From positions 146,138 through 210,137 of the forward strand of contig JABSRN010000002.1 in assembly GCA_013214025.1 (NCBI GenBank): a stretch of DNA of 64,000 nt. Direction: 5' to 3'. The notes beneath the pieces are model-generated. The model ran no database searches. It was not told the DNA's origin and saw only the letters and a list, made by a program, of their open reading frames with translations. Position 1 is the stretch's first letter. Every line of letters starts with the position of its first letter. Positions 43,918-53,409 of the stretch are shown in pieces. A program made the position numbers and the translations under genes. The stretch is from Polyangiaceae bacterium. Its GTDB lineage: Bacteria > Myxococcota_A > Polyangia > Polyangiales > Polyangiaceae.

Positions 43918-46145
43918 AGCTGTCGGCAGAATCGGAGACTCTGCATCGAGCAGTCCAGCGCTTCGCGGAGCGTTTGCCCCAGTCCGGAGAGTTCGAAGAG
44001 TTAGCGCTGCGAATTTCTCGCTTTCAAAAACAATGGGGCAAGCCTGCGCGGTGTCTTCTCGATTTTTCGGATCCCGCAGCTTCTGCGATCCCTACTGAGG
44101 TGTTTCGGCTGAGCCGAGTGGCGGTTCACTCTCCTGGGGAAGACATCGCTCGGTTCCTTACCAGCGGGACGAACAGCGAGTGGTCAGGATGTCACCCTCT
44201 GCGCTCGTTGGATAGCTATCGGCGCCTGAGTACGGCCTTTGGCCGGCGCGCGCTGCTGGGGGTCGGCGTATCCCACGTCTGTGTCGTGGCCTTGGCACCG
44301 GATCCGGGCGAGTCGGGGACGTCGTCCCTGGCGGCCATGATGCGCTTCTTCATGGAAGATTTTCCGCGGCAGGGGATGCGGAGCCTTTGGCCTCCCCACC
44401 CCTGGATGGTCGACGAGCACGGCCAGATCAGGCTAGAGGATTTGCGGCAGCAGTTGCGTCAGGCTCAAGCCCAGAACGCGACCCTGCTAATCCTTTCCAC
44501 GAGTCTAGCCTTCGCGACGCTATTAGATCAACTCGGTGGCCGCTCATTGCCGAGCGCCGATACCCGACTGATGCTGACCGGTGGTTCCAAGGGAAGGCAC
44601 TCGTTTGTCTCCCCCGAAGAGCAGCGAGCCCGGGCGGCCGCCGCGCTGCAGATCCCCCTCGAACGGGTCGTCTACGAATACGGCATGACCGAGCTATCGG
44701 CACAACTCTATGAGGGCTACGAACTGTTTCCGAAGTTGGCGAAGGCGGGGCTGTACTTTGAGCCGCCGTGGCTTCGGGTGATACCGGTTGACCCCATTAC
44801 TCATCGAGCGGTCGCGGACGGCTCGCCGGGCCTCGGGTTGTTCATCGATCTGAGCAATGTCGATTCCGCGCTGGCGGTGCTGTCTCAGGACGTTGTAGTT
44901 CGGAAAGGCCAGGGCATACGACTATTGGGGCGTGCCCCGGGCAGTGCTCTCAGAGGCTGTTCGCTTGCTCAAGAAGCGCTGCTGGATCGGCGCCCGTTGC
45001 CCCGCGCGCTGCCATCTACGGCGCGCCTCCCGGCTTTGGCGACGGACGAGCTCCCGGCTGTCGAGACCGATCAGTTCGCCGCCCGAAAGCGCCGGGTAGG
45101 GCGCCTGATCGAGATAGCTCGGCGAGTCACCGATCCCGGAGCCCTGGGTGCAGGGCAGCTGCGGCAGTCTTTAGTCGAAGAGACTGGGTTGTCAGCGCTC
45201 GGCGTGGAAGCGGCGTTGAAGTGGAGTCTCGAACTGCATCCCGAGCCCGCGGATATCGAAAGTTTGTGCCGCAGTGTTCCTAGCTCCGAGCGCGCCCACG
45301 TGTTGTTGAGCGCCAACGTCTTCGTCGGGGCTCTTCGGGCGATTGCCCTGGGGCTCGCCTCTTCAGAGAAACTATTCGTACGGGCGTCTCGCAGATGTTC
45401 GGTATTGGCAACCGCTCTCAGCTGTGCTGCCGGCGACCTCTTCGAGCTGGTAACGGAGCTCACGCCCACGGCGGGGGAACACCTCTGGGCCTACGGGAGT
45501 GACGAGACCATGAGCGAATTAGTTGGCGTGCTTCCGCCGGGTGTTCGCCTGCACGCCCATGGAGCGGGCGTGGGCGCGGCTTACGTTGAGCTTGAGTCGG
45601 TGTCGGACATAGACGAATTGTGTCGTGCTTTGGCCATCGACACGGCGCTATTCGACCAGCGGGGGTGCGCGAGCCTACGACTGGTGCTGCTATCGGGGGA
45701 GGCAGGTCGTGACGAGTTCTGTGACAAGTTGACCGAGAGCCTGATTGTGGCCGAGGCTTCGTTGCCCGGCGGCTCGCTGAAAGAAGCAGAATTGGCAGCG
45801 GTCGCCTGGTACAGCAAATCGCTCCGTTCTTCGGGCAGTTGGCGGGGCGCCGGATCGGGTTCCGTGGCTGTGCTCGATCCAGACGCGCTGGTGATACCCC
45901 CGGTGGGTCGCCATATTGCTGTGCTGCCGGTGGTGGATGTCAGTCGCGCGCTCCGGACCATGAGCGACTGGTTGACGACCTTGGCGGTGGCGGCGCCGGA
46001 GGCTGTGCGGACGAGTCTGAACGCCGAGTTTCCTCGGCTGAGGATGGCCGCTCCGGGCCATATGCAGCGGCCCGCGCTCGATGGCCCCTTAGATCGACGC
46101 GTGCCCCTAGGGGGTGAGCTGGTCCCCAGCGCGAAGCACTCCTAG
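43914..46145 (+). CDS. LuxE-LuxC fusion: acyl-protein synthetase + acyl-CoA/acyl reductase
   Basis: A 743-residue fusion. Residues about 20-370 resemble LuxE acyl-protein synthetase of the ANL superfamily (FLTSGTNSEWSGCHPL near 80, RLMLTGGSKGR, VYEYGMTELSAQLYEGYE). Residues about 390-720 resemble LuxC acyl reductase: ERAHVLLSANVFVGALRAIALGL, RLHAHGAGVGAAYVE, then LFDQRGCASLRLVLL with the catalytic Cys, ending GHMQRPALDGPLDRR. In bioluminescent bacteria LuxC, LuxE and LuxD turn fatty acyl groups into aldehyde; luciferase genes are absent here. A fused pair with a coupled aminotransferase upstream suggests production of an aldehyde and then an amine. The carboxyl substrate is unknown. Confidence 0.8.
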   Translation: MKLSAESETLHRAVQRFAERLPQSGEFEELALRISRFQKQWGKPARCLLDFSDPAASAIPTEVFRLSRVAVHSPGEDIARFLTSGTNSEWSGCHPLRSLDSYRRLSTAFGRRALLGVGVSHVCVVALAPDPGESGTSSLAAMMRFFMEDFPRQGMRSLWPPHPWMVDEHGQIRLEDLRQQLRQAQAQNATLLILSTSLAFATLLDQLGGRSLPSADTRLMLTGGSKGRHSFVSPEEQRARAAAALQIPLERVVYEYGMTELSAQLYEGYELFPKLAKAGLYFEPPWLRVIPVDPITHRAVADGSPGLGLFIDLSNVDSALAVLSQDVVVRKGQGIRLLGRAPGSALRGCSLAQEALLDRRPLPRALPSTARLPALATDELPAVETDQFAARKRRVGRLIEIARRVTDPGALGAGQLRQSLVEETGLSALGVEAALKWSLELHPEPADIESLCRSVPSSERAHVLLSANVFVGALRAIALGLASSEKLFVRASRRCSVLATALSCAAGDLFELVTELTPTAGEHLWAYGSDETMSELVGVLPPGVRLHAHGAGVGAAYVELESVSDIDELCRALAIDTALFDQRGCASLRLVLLSGEAGRDEFCDKLTESLIVAEASLPGGSLKEAELAAVAWYSKSLRSSGSWRGAGSGSVAVLDPDALVIPPVGRHIAVLPVVDVSRALRTMSDWLTTLAVAAPEAVRTSLNAEFPRLRMAAPGHMQRPALDGPLDRRVPLGGELVPSAKHS

Positions 46146-46166
46146 GAGTGCTTCGCGCTGGGGACC
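46121..46166. repeat. 46-bp perfect palindrome over the LuxE-LuxC stop codon
   Basis: Positions 46121-46143 and 46144-46166 are exact reverse complements around a central CCTAGG, with no loop. It covers the last codons and the TAG stop. No T-tract follows, so it is not a classical terminator. It could form a cruciform or a very stable RNA hairpin, or reflect an assembly or replication inversion. Confidence 0.85.
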
Positions 46167-46252
46167 CCGAGTCGCCAATTTGGGTGGCACGCATGACGGT
46201 TGCCACAGCTGTCGGCCTCGTCGCGTTCACAGCCTAGCGTGCGGCGTCTGCT

Positions 46253-48333
46253 TCAAGCAGCCGAAGTGGAGCCTCTCTGTGCCTGGAGTTGTTCCAGCCA
46301 AGTGTTCGTGTCTTCCGCGGGTAGGGGCTTCGAGAAAATCGAGCTGCTCTTGGGTTTCCACCCCCTCTGCGACGACTTCCAGCCCGAGCTTTTTGGCTAG
46401 ATGAACGACGGCGGTGGCGATGGAGGCATCGGCGCGATCGCCAGGTAGATCTTTGATGAACGAGCGATCAATCTTCAGGGTGTCAATGGGGAGTCGTTTG
46501 AGTTGTCCCAGGGATGAATATCCGGTGCCAAAATCGTCGATGCCCACTCGAACGCCCAAGTTACGGAGTTTTTGCAGCACAGTGGTGGCGCGTTCGAGAT
46601 CCGCCATCATGATGCTCTCGGTGACCTCGAGTTCGAGGTGTGACGGCGGAAGATGAAAGTCCGCCTGGGTTTGTTCGACCATGTCAAAGAACTCTGGCGC
46701 TTCGATTTGGCGGGCTGAGATATTCACGCCGACCCGCACCGGCTCGCCCATGTGTCGCGACCACATGGTGGATTGGTAGCAAGATGTGCGCAAAATCTAT
46801 TCGCCGACCGCGACGATCAGCCCGGTCTCCTCCAGCACAGGAATGGAGTCCAAGGGCGAAACCATCGTGCCGCCGGAGTTTTTTCCAACGGATCAGTGCT
46901 TCTCGAGCGCTGATGCCCATCTGCGGGCGCAGCACCTGGGGCTGAAAATGAAGAATGAATTACTTGTCAGTCAGCGCGCGTTCTAACTCTTGCTCGAGGT
47001 TGGCGCGAACCACCGCTCGTTCGTGCAATTCCGAACTGAAGAACTGATAGTTGTTTCGCCCGGTTTCCTTCGCCCGGTACACCGCTGAGTCAGCGGCCTT
47101 GAGCAGCTGGTCCGTGTCGTCGCCGTTGTGAGGATGGAGGACGATACCGATGCTGGTGCTAGTGGATATCTCGATACCGTCCAAGGAAAACGGAGTCGCG
47201 AAGGAGTTGAGCAAACGTTGCGCGAGCAAGGTGACGTTATCTGGAGTGGCGAGTTCCTCCAGGACAATGGCGAATTCGTCTCCGCCCAATCGGGCGACTG
47301 TGTCGGCATCACGTACAGCACCGGCGAGACGCCGGGCGACCTCGGTGAGCAGCCGATCTCCTACGTGATGGCCCAAACTGTCGTTGATGGCCTTGAAGCG
47401 GTCCAGATCGAGGAACAACACCGCTACGGGACTCTTGGCACGCCGTCCACGGGAGATGGCTTGATTCAATCGTTCCAACAGCAGCGTTCGGTTGGCTAGC
47501 TGGGTCAGCTGATCGTGATGGGCGATGTGGGCCAAGCGGTCTTCGGCGCGTATGCGTTCGATGGCGTAGCGCACAGCTCGGCGCAGGCTGCGGGAGTCGA
47601 CTTCTCCCTTGCATAAATAGTCTTGAGCGCCGGCAAGCATGGCCTGCCTCGCTGATTGTTCATCGTCCCTACCCGTCAACACGACGATGGGTGCCGGCCC
47701 GCTCAGGGGACGCAGCGCCTGCACTGTGAAAACGCCCTGGGCGTCCGGAAGGGATAGATCCACCAATAGGGCGGCAAAAGCTTGTTTGCTCAGCTCCTCT
47801 TAGGCCTCACTGAGGCTCGACCGCACAGTGACCGCGTAGTTGCCGTCCGATCGGGAAAGCAGCCGTTCAACGAGGGCTGCGTCCGCTGGGTTATCTTCCA
47901 CCAACAGGATTGTCGTTTGCCCGTTGGGGGGCTTCATGGACATCATGCTGTGTCGAACGCGTCGTTGATGGATCCGTGTAGCGCGGGATAAGGCATCCGC
48001 TGGATCGTCGTTGCCCCAGGGCTTCTGGATGAACGCGATGATCTCGATTTCGATGATCGCCTGGGGCGAGATTTCGTGGCAGGTGCCGGTTATCCGAATG
48101 CAACTGACGTCGGGGGTTTTGGCGCGGACCTGTTCAATCAGTCGCATGCAGTCGGTATGTGGCATGCGCCAGTCCGAGGCGATGACCGCGTAGGGGTAGT
48201 GCTTCGCTAACTCGAGCGCCTCTTCGGCATCGTTGGCAATGTCGACGATGAAACGCTTCTGCCGCATGGCACGCGCAAAGGCTTTGCGAGCCAACGGGTC
48301 GTGGTCGACGAAGAGGATTCGTTCGGCCAGCAT
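46253..48333 (-). pseudogene. Decayed REC-REC-GGDEF-EAL cyclic di-GMP response regulator
   Basis: On the minus strand one gene can be traced through its lesions: receiver 1 (ILFVDHDPLARKAF, ASDWRMP, IQKPWG), receiver 2 (ILLVEDNPADAALVERLL, DLSLPDAQG, KGEVD), GGDEF (FLDLDRFKAINDSLGH, RLGGDEF) and EAL (REALIRW, LPIDTLKIDRSFI, VVAEGVETQEQLDFL). An in-frame TAA lies at 47800 within receiver 2, another TAA follows LTDK at 46960 before the EAL domain, a frameshift lies near 46875 and a TAG near 46803 replaces Trp after GE. A small deletion after EQLDFL shifts the frame again at the C-terminus. Three are substitutions, so simple sequencing indels cannot explain all. Confidence 0.8.
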
Positions 48334-48443
48334 GAGGGGGGGGATGGAGACAACTCGTCTCAACCTGTAGAGCGGCGATTCCGAAAAAATATTGAGGGCG
48401 TGGCCAATTCTGGTCGATGCCATACACCCGCCTACGGGGCCAG

Positions 48444-49264
48444 TTACCGGGCAACCGGGCAACCGGGGGCCGGGATTGGGGCACTGAAGGCTGCCAGCAT
48501 CTGGGATCGGTTTTGGGCCGGTGCGGTGATATGTGCCGCCTGGGGCCCGTCGCGGGCGGCGAGGGTGGCCTCCCGAGCACGTGGGTAGGCACTGGGCCCG
48601 AAGGCGAGGCGCTGGGGGCCAACACGCGGCAGTCGATCGATGGTCAGGGCGCAGAGCCCGTCTCGCTTGGGAACAAGCTGAGCCGGACTGCCTCGTCGCC
48701 GCCAGGGCGATCGGGATTGCAGATGGTGGGACAGGGTTCGTTCCCCCGGGCGCAGCCCGAACACGGCGCCCCGGTCTGCAATGCCGCCGTCGGCGTAGAG
48801 CTTGCCGTTGATGGTTCCAGGTTGGAACAGAAGTGGAACCGGGCAGGATGCGTAGATGCCCGGGACTAGCGTAGCTTGTCGAATCACCCGGGTGCGGTGC
48901 CCGCGTAACTCGAAGACCGACAGCGACAAGGGAACGTGGCAGTGGTCGAAGGGGGTCACGGGCCAGGCTGCAGAGAGCCGTTCGCGGAAGCGCTCTGCTC
49001 GCAGCTTTCGGGACCGAAAGCGGGCTCCCAAAATTCGTCGCGATCTAATGAGAAAAGCAGTTCTCGGATCTCCGGCGACGGGAGTTCGGCGCTCCAGACT
49101 CGGGCTACCAACGCGCCGGCGCTAGCGCCCATTATGGCAGCGGGCAGCAGTTTTTCATCCTCCAGGGCCGACAACACTTCCGCGTGAGCGAAGAATCCGA
49201 AGAATCCCGCTGACAGTGTCAGGGAAAAGAGCTCCTGCTGGAGCCCTTCTCGCAATGAGCTCAT
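48444..49264 (-). pseudogene. Frameshifted patatin-like phospholipase
   Basis: The N-terminal part reads GFFGFFAHAEVLSALEDEK and AAIMGASAGALVARVWSAEL, giving the Gly-x-Ser-x-Gly nucleophile. The frame breaks near 49010, and the rest continues in another frame with AERFRERLSAAWPVTPFDHC, then PLSLSVFELRGHR and LYADGGIADRGAV, which supplies the catalytic Asp (DGG). Joining the two gives a nearly full patatin domain; only the single shift separates them. It starts 49 bp downstream of the secA stop on the same strand, so may have been cotranscribed. Sequencing error remains possible, but its decayed neighbour favours a true pseudogene. Confidence 0.7.
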
Positions 49265-49293
49265 CGCCTCATCGCCTCCGGAAAGTTCATCAT

Positions 49294-49312
49294 CTCCGCT
49301 ATGAGAGCGGAG
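49294..49312 (-). terminator. Short hairpin directly after secA
   Basis: A 7-bp stem (CTCCGCT/AGCGGAG) with a 5-nt loop abuts the secA stop codon. There is no T-tract, so termination strength is doubtful; it may only slow transcription into the patatin remnant. Confidence 0.35.
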
Positions 49313-52300
49313 CTAGACTTCTGCGGAGTCTTCCCTGGTAGCCCCATGGCACCTCTTGAACTTTTCGCCTGAACCGCAGGGGCATTCGTCGTTGCGTCCG
49401 ATCTTCGGCGCGGCAGCTTTCGGTGCGGGTGCGGGTGCGGCAGCGGCGGCTTCGGCGGCGGCGACCTCTGCTTGGATGGCGGCCAATAGCCCGGCGGGAT
49501 CCGAGTCACCACTGGAATCGATATCACCGAGGTGTTTGGCGACGGCGGCGGCGAGATCGGCCTGGTGTCGCTCTTCGGCTTCCGCTTCCAGTTCGGCGAT
49601 GTGATCAGCGACCTGGGGCTGCACTTCGAAGAGCTTGGTAAGCACACTGCTTGAGACGTTGGCGACCATGTTGACGAACATGTCGTAACCCTCGCGCTTG
49701 TACTCTTGCTTCGGATCCTTTTGCCCGTAGCCGCGCAGGCCGATGCCGTCGCGCAGGTGCTCCATGTTCGTGAGGTGGTCGACCCACGCCTGATCGATTT
49801 CTTCCAGGTAAAAGTGGCGGAAGATGCGGCACAAGTGCTCGGCACCGAACTCGGCCTCTTTGTCTAGGAAGGCCGTCTCCGCGCGGGCGTAAACAGTGCT
49901 GACGACCTCTTCCACGTCGCCCAGATCATCGACATTGGAGTCCAGTTCCACCTTGAAGTGTTCGCGGAAGGCCGAATGCATGCCTTTCCAGTCCCAGTCC
50001 TCGGCTTGCAGGTTGGGGGGGCAGGACTCCTCGACCACCGCGCTGACGACGCGATCGATGAGGTCCAGCGCGCGTTCCCGCTGCTCGGTGAGGCCGTGGG
50101 CGATGAGGTCGACCAGATCGTCGTAGACCTCCAGCGGAGTCCGCTCACGGCGATCGTCCAGCTCGAATTTGACGCCCCAGAGTTGGTACACCTCGCTCTG
50201 GAGGAGCTTGAGCTCGGCGAGTTTCGTGATGCTCTCCACCTCTTTACGGGCCGTCTCGGGTTCGGCATCGTCGGCGACACGCGCCAGGGTCGCTTCGGTG
50301 TCGCTCTCCTGGAGCCCCTCGGCGAACATTAGCAAGAGTTGCGCAACCAATCGTGCGGCGGTGACGCGCACTTTTTCGTTGACCGGGATCAGGCGTTCTT
50401 TTCCGGTCAGTTTGCCGAGTTCGTCACGCTCTTCAGGTCGGTACCTGCCGGCTAGTAGCTGCTGACGCAGGGAGTACACCGTCTTGCGTTGGGCGTTCAT
50501 GACGTCGTCGTACTCGAGCACGTTCTTACGAATGTCGAAGTTACGTTCCTCGACCTTGTGCTGAGCGTTCTGCACGCTCTTTGTCACCCACGGGTGTTCG
50601 ATCGGTTCGTCATCGGGCATGCCCATGCGATCCATCAAGTTCTTCACTTTGTCGCCGGCGAAGATGCGCATGAGATCGTCCTCGAGGGACAGATAGAAAC
50701 GCGAAGAGCCAGGATCGCCCTGACGTCCGGCGCGGCCACGTAACTGGTTGTCGATGCGGCGGGATTCGTGGCGCTCGGTGCCGATGATGTGCAAACCACC
50801 TGCCTCCAGCACCTGATTATGTTCCGCTGCACAGTCTTTTTCGTACTGATCCACGAGGGTGCGGTATTCGTCGGGCTCGGCTGCCGGCAGCCGATTGGCT
50901 GCCTTGAACTCGAGGCTGGCGAGCATCTCGGGGTTGCCGCCGAGCACGATGTCGGTGCCACGACCAGCCATATTCGTCGCGATGGTGATGGCCCCGGCCT
51001 TGCCGGCCTGGGCCACGATGGTGGCTTCGTTCTCGTGGTGTTTGGCGTTCAGGACGTTGTGCGCGACTTTTTTCTTCTTGAGAATCCGCGAGATAGCGCT
51101 GCTCTTTTCGACGCTGGTCGTGCCGACAAGGATCGGGCGACCCTCCTCGTTGCGCTCGAGGATGTCGGTGATCAAGGCCGTGAACTTTTCGCGCTCGGTC
51201 TTGTAGACGATGTCCTCGTCGTCCACGCGGACGAGCGGCTTGTTCGTGGGCACGCTGATGACGTCGAGTTTGTAGGTCGAGTGAAATTCCGATGCTTCGG
51301 TCAGGGCCGTGCCCGTCATGCCGCCGAGCTTGCCGTAGGTGCGGAAGAGGTTCTGGAAGGTGACGGTCGCCATGGTGCGACTCTCTTCCTGGATGTTCAC
51401 GTTTTCTTTGGCTTCTACTGCTTGGTGCAAGCCGTCGCTCCAACGACGCCCGGGCAGGATGCGCCCGGTGAACTCGTCGATGATCATCACCTTGCCCTCG
51501 GGTGAGACCATGTACTGGACGTCCCGTTTGTACAGGGTGTGGGCCTTGAGCAGCTGGCTGATCATGTGCAGTTCGGACACGTGCACGGGATCGTAGAGGT
51601 TGCTGACGCCGGCCAATTTCTGGATGAGTTCGACGCCTTCATCACTCAGCGTGACGCTGAAGGCCTTTTCGTCGACGTGGTAATGCTGGTCTTTACGCAG
51701 CTTCGGGATAATGTCGTTGAGCGTGCGGTATTTATCGCTGGCGGACTCAGCTGCTCCGCTGATGATCAGCGGCGTACGCGCTTCATCGATCAGGATGGAG
51801 TCAACCTCGTCGATGATGGCGTAGTTGAGCGGGCGCTGGGCGTACTCCAACGCGGAGAACTTCATGTTGTCGCGCAAGAAGTCGAAGCCGAACTCGTTGT
51901 TCTGGCCATAACAAATGTCCGACTGGTAGGCGGCGCGCTTCTCTGCGTCTCCTTGCTGGTTGACGATGGTGCCGATGCTCAGCCCCAAGAAATTGTACAG
52001 CCGCCCCATCCACTCGGCATCGCGAGTCGCGAGGTAGTCGTTCACCGTCACCAGGTGCACGCCCTTGCCCTCGAGCGCGTTGAGATAGATCGCCAGCGTG
52101 GCCACCAGGGTCTTGCCCTCGCCCGTCTTCATCTCTGCGATGGAGCCGTTGTGCAGCACCATGCCGCCCATCAGCTGCACGTCGTAGTGCCGCATCTTGA
52201 GTACTCGCAGCCCGGTCTCTCGGCAGACCGCAAATGCTTCGACCAAGATGTCATCCAGGGTGGCGCCGTTATCGAGCTTTTCCTTGAACTCGGCGGTTTT

Positions 52301-52435
52301 CGCCTGAAGTTGAGCGTCGCTTAGTGCTTGGATTTTGGATTCAAGCGCGTTGATTTGATTCACGCGCGGTTTCATTCGGCGAATTGCCCGCTCGTTGGCG
52401 GTGCCGAACATCTTGCTTGCTAGCCAGGTAAACAT
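49313..52435 (-). CDS. secA: Preprotein translocase ATPase SecA
   Basis: A 1040-residue motor of the Sec pathway, slightly longer than average. MKTGEGKTLVATL (about 102-114) is Walker A, DEVDSILIDEARTPLIISG the DEAD-like box, and GGMTGTALTEASEFHSTY and ATNMAGRGTDIVLGG motor motifs. The C-terminus carries an Ala-rich linker and the zinc-binding SEC-C motif NDECPCGSGEKFKRCHG that binds SecB or the ribosome. No stop or shift. It is divergent from the DUF4336 gene. Confidence 0.98.
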   Translation of the reverse strand: MFTWLASKMFGTANERAIRRMKPRVNQINALESKIQALSDAQLQAKTAEFKEKLDNGATLDDILVEAFAVCRETGLRVLKMRHYDVQLMGGMVLHNGSIAEMKTGEGKTLVATLAIYLNALEGKGVHLVTVNDYLATRDAEWMGRLYNFLGLSIGTIVNQQGDAEKRAAYQSDICYGQNNEFGFDFLRDNMKFSALEYAQRPLNYAIIDEVDSILIDEARTPLIISGAAESASDKYRTLNDIIPKLRKDQHYHVDEKAFSVTLSDEGVELIQKLAGVSNLYDPVHVSELHMISQLLKAHTLYKRDVQYMVSPEGKVMIIDEFTGRILPGRRWSDGLHQAVEAKENVNIQEESRTMATVTFQNLFRTYGKLGGMTGTALTEASEFHSTYKLDVISVPTNKPLVRVDDEDIVYKTEREKFTALITDILERNEEGRPILVGTTSVEKSSAISRILKKKKVAHNVLNAKHHENEATIVAQAGKAGAITIATNMAGRGTDIVLGGNPEMLASLEFKAANRLPAAEPDEYRTLVDQYEKDCAAEHNQVLEAGGLHIIGTERHESRRIDNQLRGRAGRQGDPGSSRFYLSLEDDLMRIFAGDKVKNLMDRMGMPDDEPIEHPWVTKSVQNAQHKVEERNFDIRKNVLEYDDVMNAQRKTVYSLRQQLLAGRYRPEERDELGKLTGKERLIPVNEKVRVTAARLVAQLLLMFAEGLQESDTEATLARVADDAEPETARKEVESITKLAELKLLQSEVYQLWGVKFELDDRRERTPLEVYDDLVDLIAHGLTEQRERALDLIDRVVSAVVEESCPPNLQAEDWDWKGMHSAFREHFKVELDSNVDDLGDVEEVVSTVYARAETAFLDKEAEFGAEHLCRIFRHFYLEEIDQAWVDHLTNMEHLRDGIGLRGYGQKDPKQEYKREGYDMFVNMVANVSSSVLTKLFEVQPQVADHIAELEAEAEERHQADLAAAVAKHLGDIDSSGDSDPAGLLAAIQAEVAAAEAAAAAPAPAPKAAAPKIGRNDECPCGSGEKFKRCHGATREDSAEV

Positions 52436-52530
52436 GGGGTTCTGGCGCGGAAGCTAATGCCTCGCGGGGGACCGTGCCAGGGCCCATTCAACGAGTTCGG
52501 TCAAACTTTGACTGACTCCTTGACGGGAAT

Positions 52531-52545
52531 CTGACTTGTAGTCAG
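52531..52545. promoter_or_regulatory. Candidate TetR-type operator upstream of the DUF4336-TetR operon
   Basis: CTGACTTGTAGTCAG is a 6-bp inverted repeat with a 3-bp spacer, placed about 180 bp before the DUF4336 start and 96 bp before the secA start. The operon it precedes encodes a TetR regulator, so autoregulation is plausible. A TTGACG at 52520 may be part of a promoter. Confidence 0.45.
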
Positions 52546-52725
52546 TATTGTGCTGTGGCGTCGAACGAGTTCCCGGCAGGTCTTTCGCTCGGCGTGGGCT
52601 GCTGCCTCATAACGTACTGTAATTAAGGGTAAAATATGAGTGGCTCGGGATGCGCCAGACATGCAGTGCATGAGACGCGCTCCGGGCAGCTCCGAAGATC
52701 GGTGGGATCGGGAAGGAACGAGAAA

Positions 52726-53409
52726 ATGCAGCTCAGAGAAATTGGTGACGAAATATGGGTCGGCGACGGCGATTTGAGCCCGATGGGCACCCACTTTGGT
52801 ACGCGCATGACCGTGGTTCGCTGTCCCTCGGGAAAACTGGCGGTTCACTCGGTGGTACCCGCCTACCCGCAGATGAAAGCTGAGCTCTCCCAATTGGGCG
52901 GTGTGGGCTACTTTTTGGCCCCGAATCTCTTCCACCATTCTTTCCTGTCTGACGCCTTGCAGATGTTTCCTGATGCCCGGCTGTACGGAGTTCCCGGCCT
53001 CGCGAAAAAGCGGAAAGATCTGAAGTTTACCGGCGAGCTCACGCCGGATCTGCCCGACGAGCTTGGGTCGGTCTTTGAAGCGGTCGCCTACGGGGGCACG
53101 CTAATGTTCAACGAACTGGCGATGTTTCACAAGAAGAGCAAGAGCCTCATCGTGACGGATCTGGTGTTCAACTACGGTCCCACCGAGCACTGGTGGAGCC
53201 GCAATTACCGCAAGATGTTTCAGGTCAACAAGCGGCTCGCTTCGAGCCGCTTGATGCGAGCGATGACGAAGGACCCCGCCGCCTTGCGTGTATCGGTCGA
53301 TGAGATCTTGAAGTGGGATTTCGAGCGAGTGTGTCTCACTCACGGAGAGGTGGCGGAAAACACCGGGCCCGATCAGTTTAGCGAAGCACTCAGCTGGGTG
53401 CAGTCTTGA
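52726..53409 (+). CDS. DUF4336 domain protein (metallo-hydrolase-like)
   Basis: A 227-residue cytoplasmic protein from the ATG at 52726, behind a GGAAGGA site. It begins MQLREIGDEIWVGDGDL and has NLFHHSFLSDALQMFPDARL, TLMFNELAMFHKKSKSLIVTDLVFNY and VCLTHGE, the DUF4336 pattern related to the metallo-beta-lactamase fold (histidine positions seen). Enzymatic function is unknown. Its stop overlaps the next gene's TTG start as TTGA, so it is cotranscribed with a TetR regulator that probably controls it. Confidence 0.85.
   Translation: MQLREIGDEIWVGDGDLSPMGTHFGTRMTVVRCPSGKLAVHSVVPAYPQMKAELSQLGGVGYFLAPNLFHHSFLSDALQMFPDARLYGVPGLAKKRKDLKFTGELTPDLPDELGSVFEAVAYGGTLMFNELAMFHKKSKSLIVTDLVFNYGPTEHWWSRNYRKMFQVNKRLASSRLMRAMTKDPAALRVSVDEILKWDFERVCLTHGEVAENTGPDQFSEALSWVQS

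Noticed and set aside
46182..46203. Sigma-54-like TGGCAC...TTGCC pattern
   Set aside because: The spacing between the GG and GC elements is too long for a sigma-54 promoter.
53100..53343. Open minus-strand frame inside the DUF4336 gene
   Set aside because: Shadow of the real gene.
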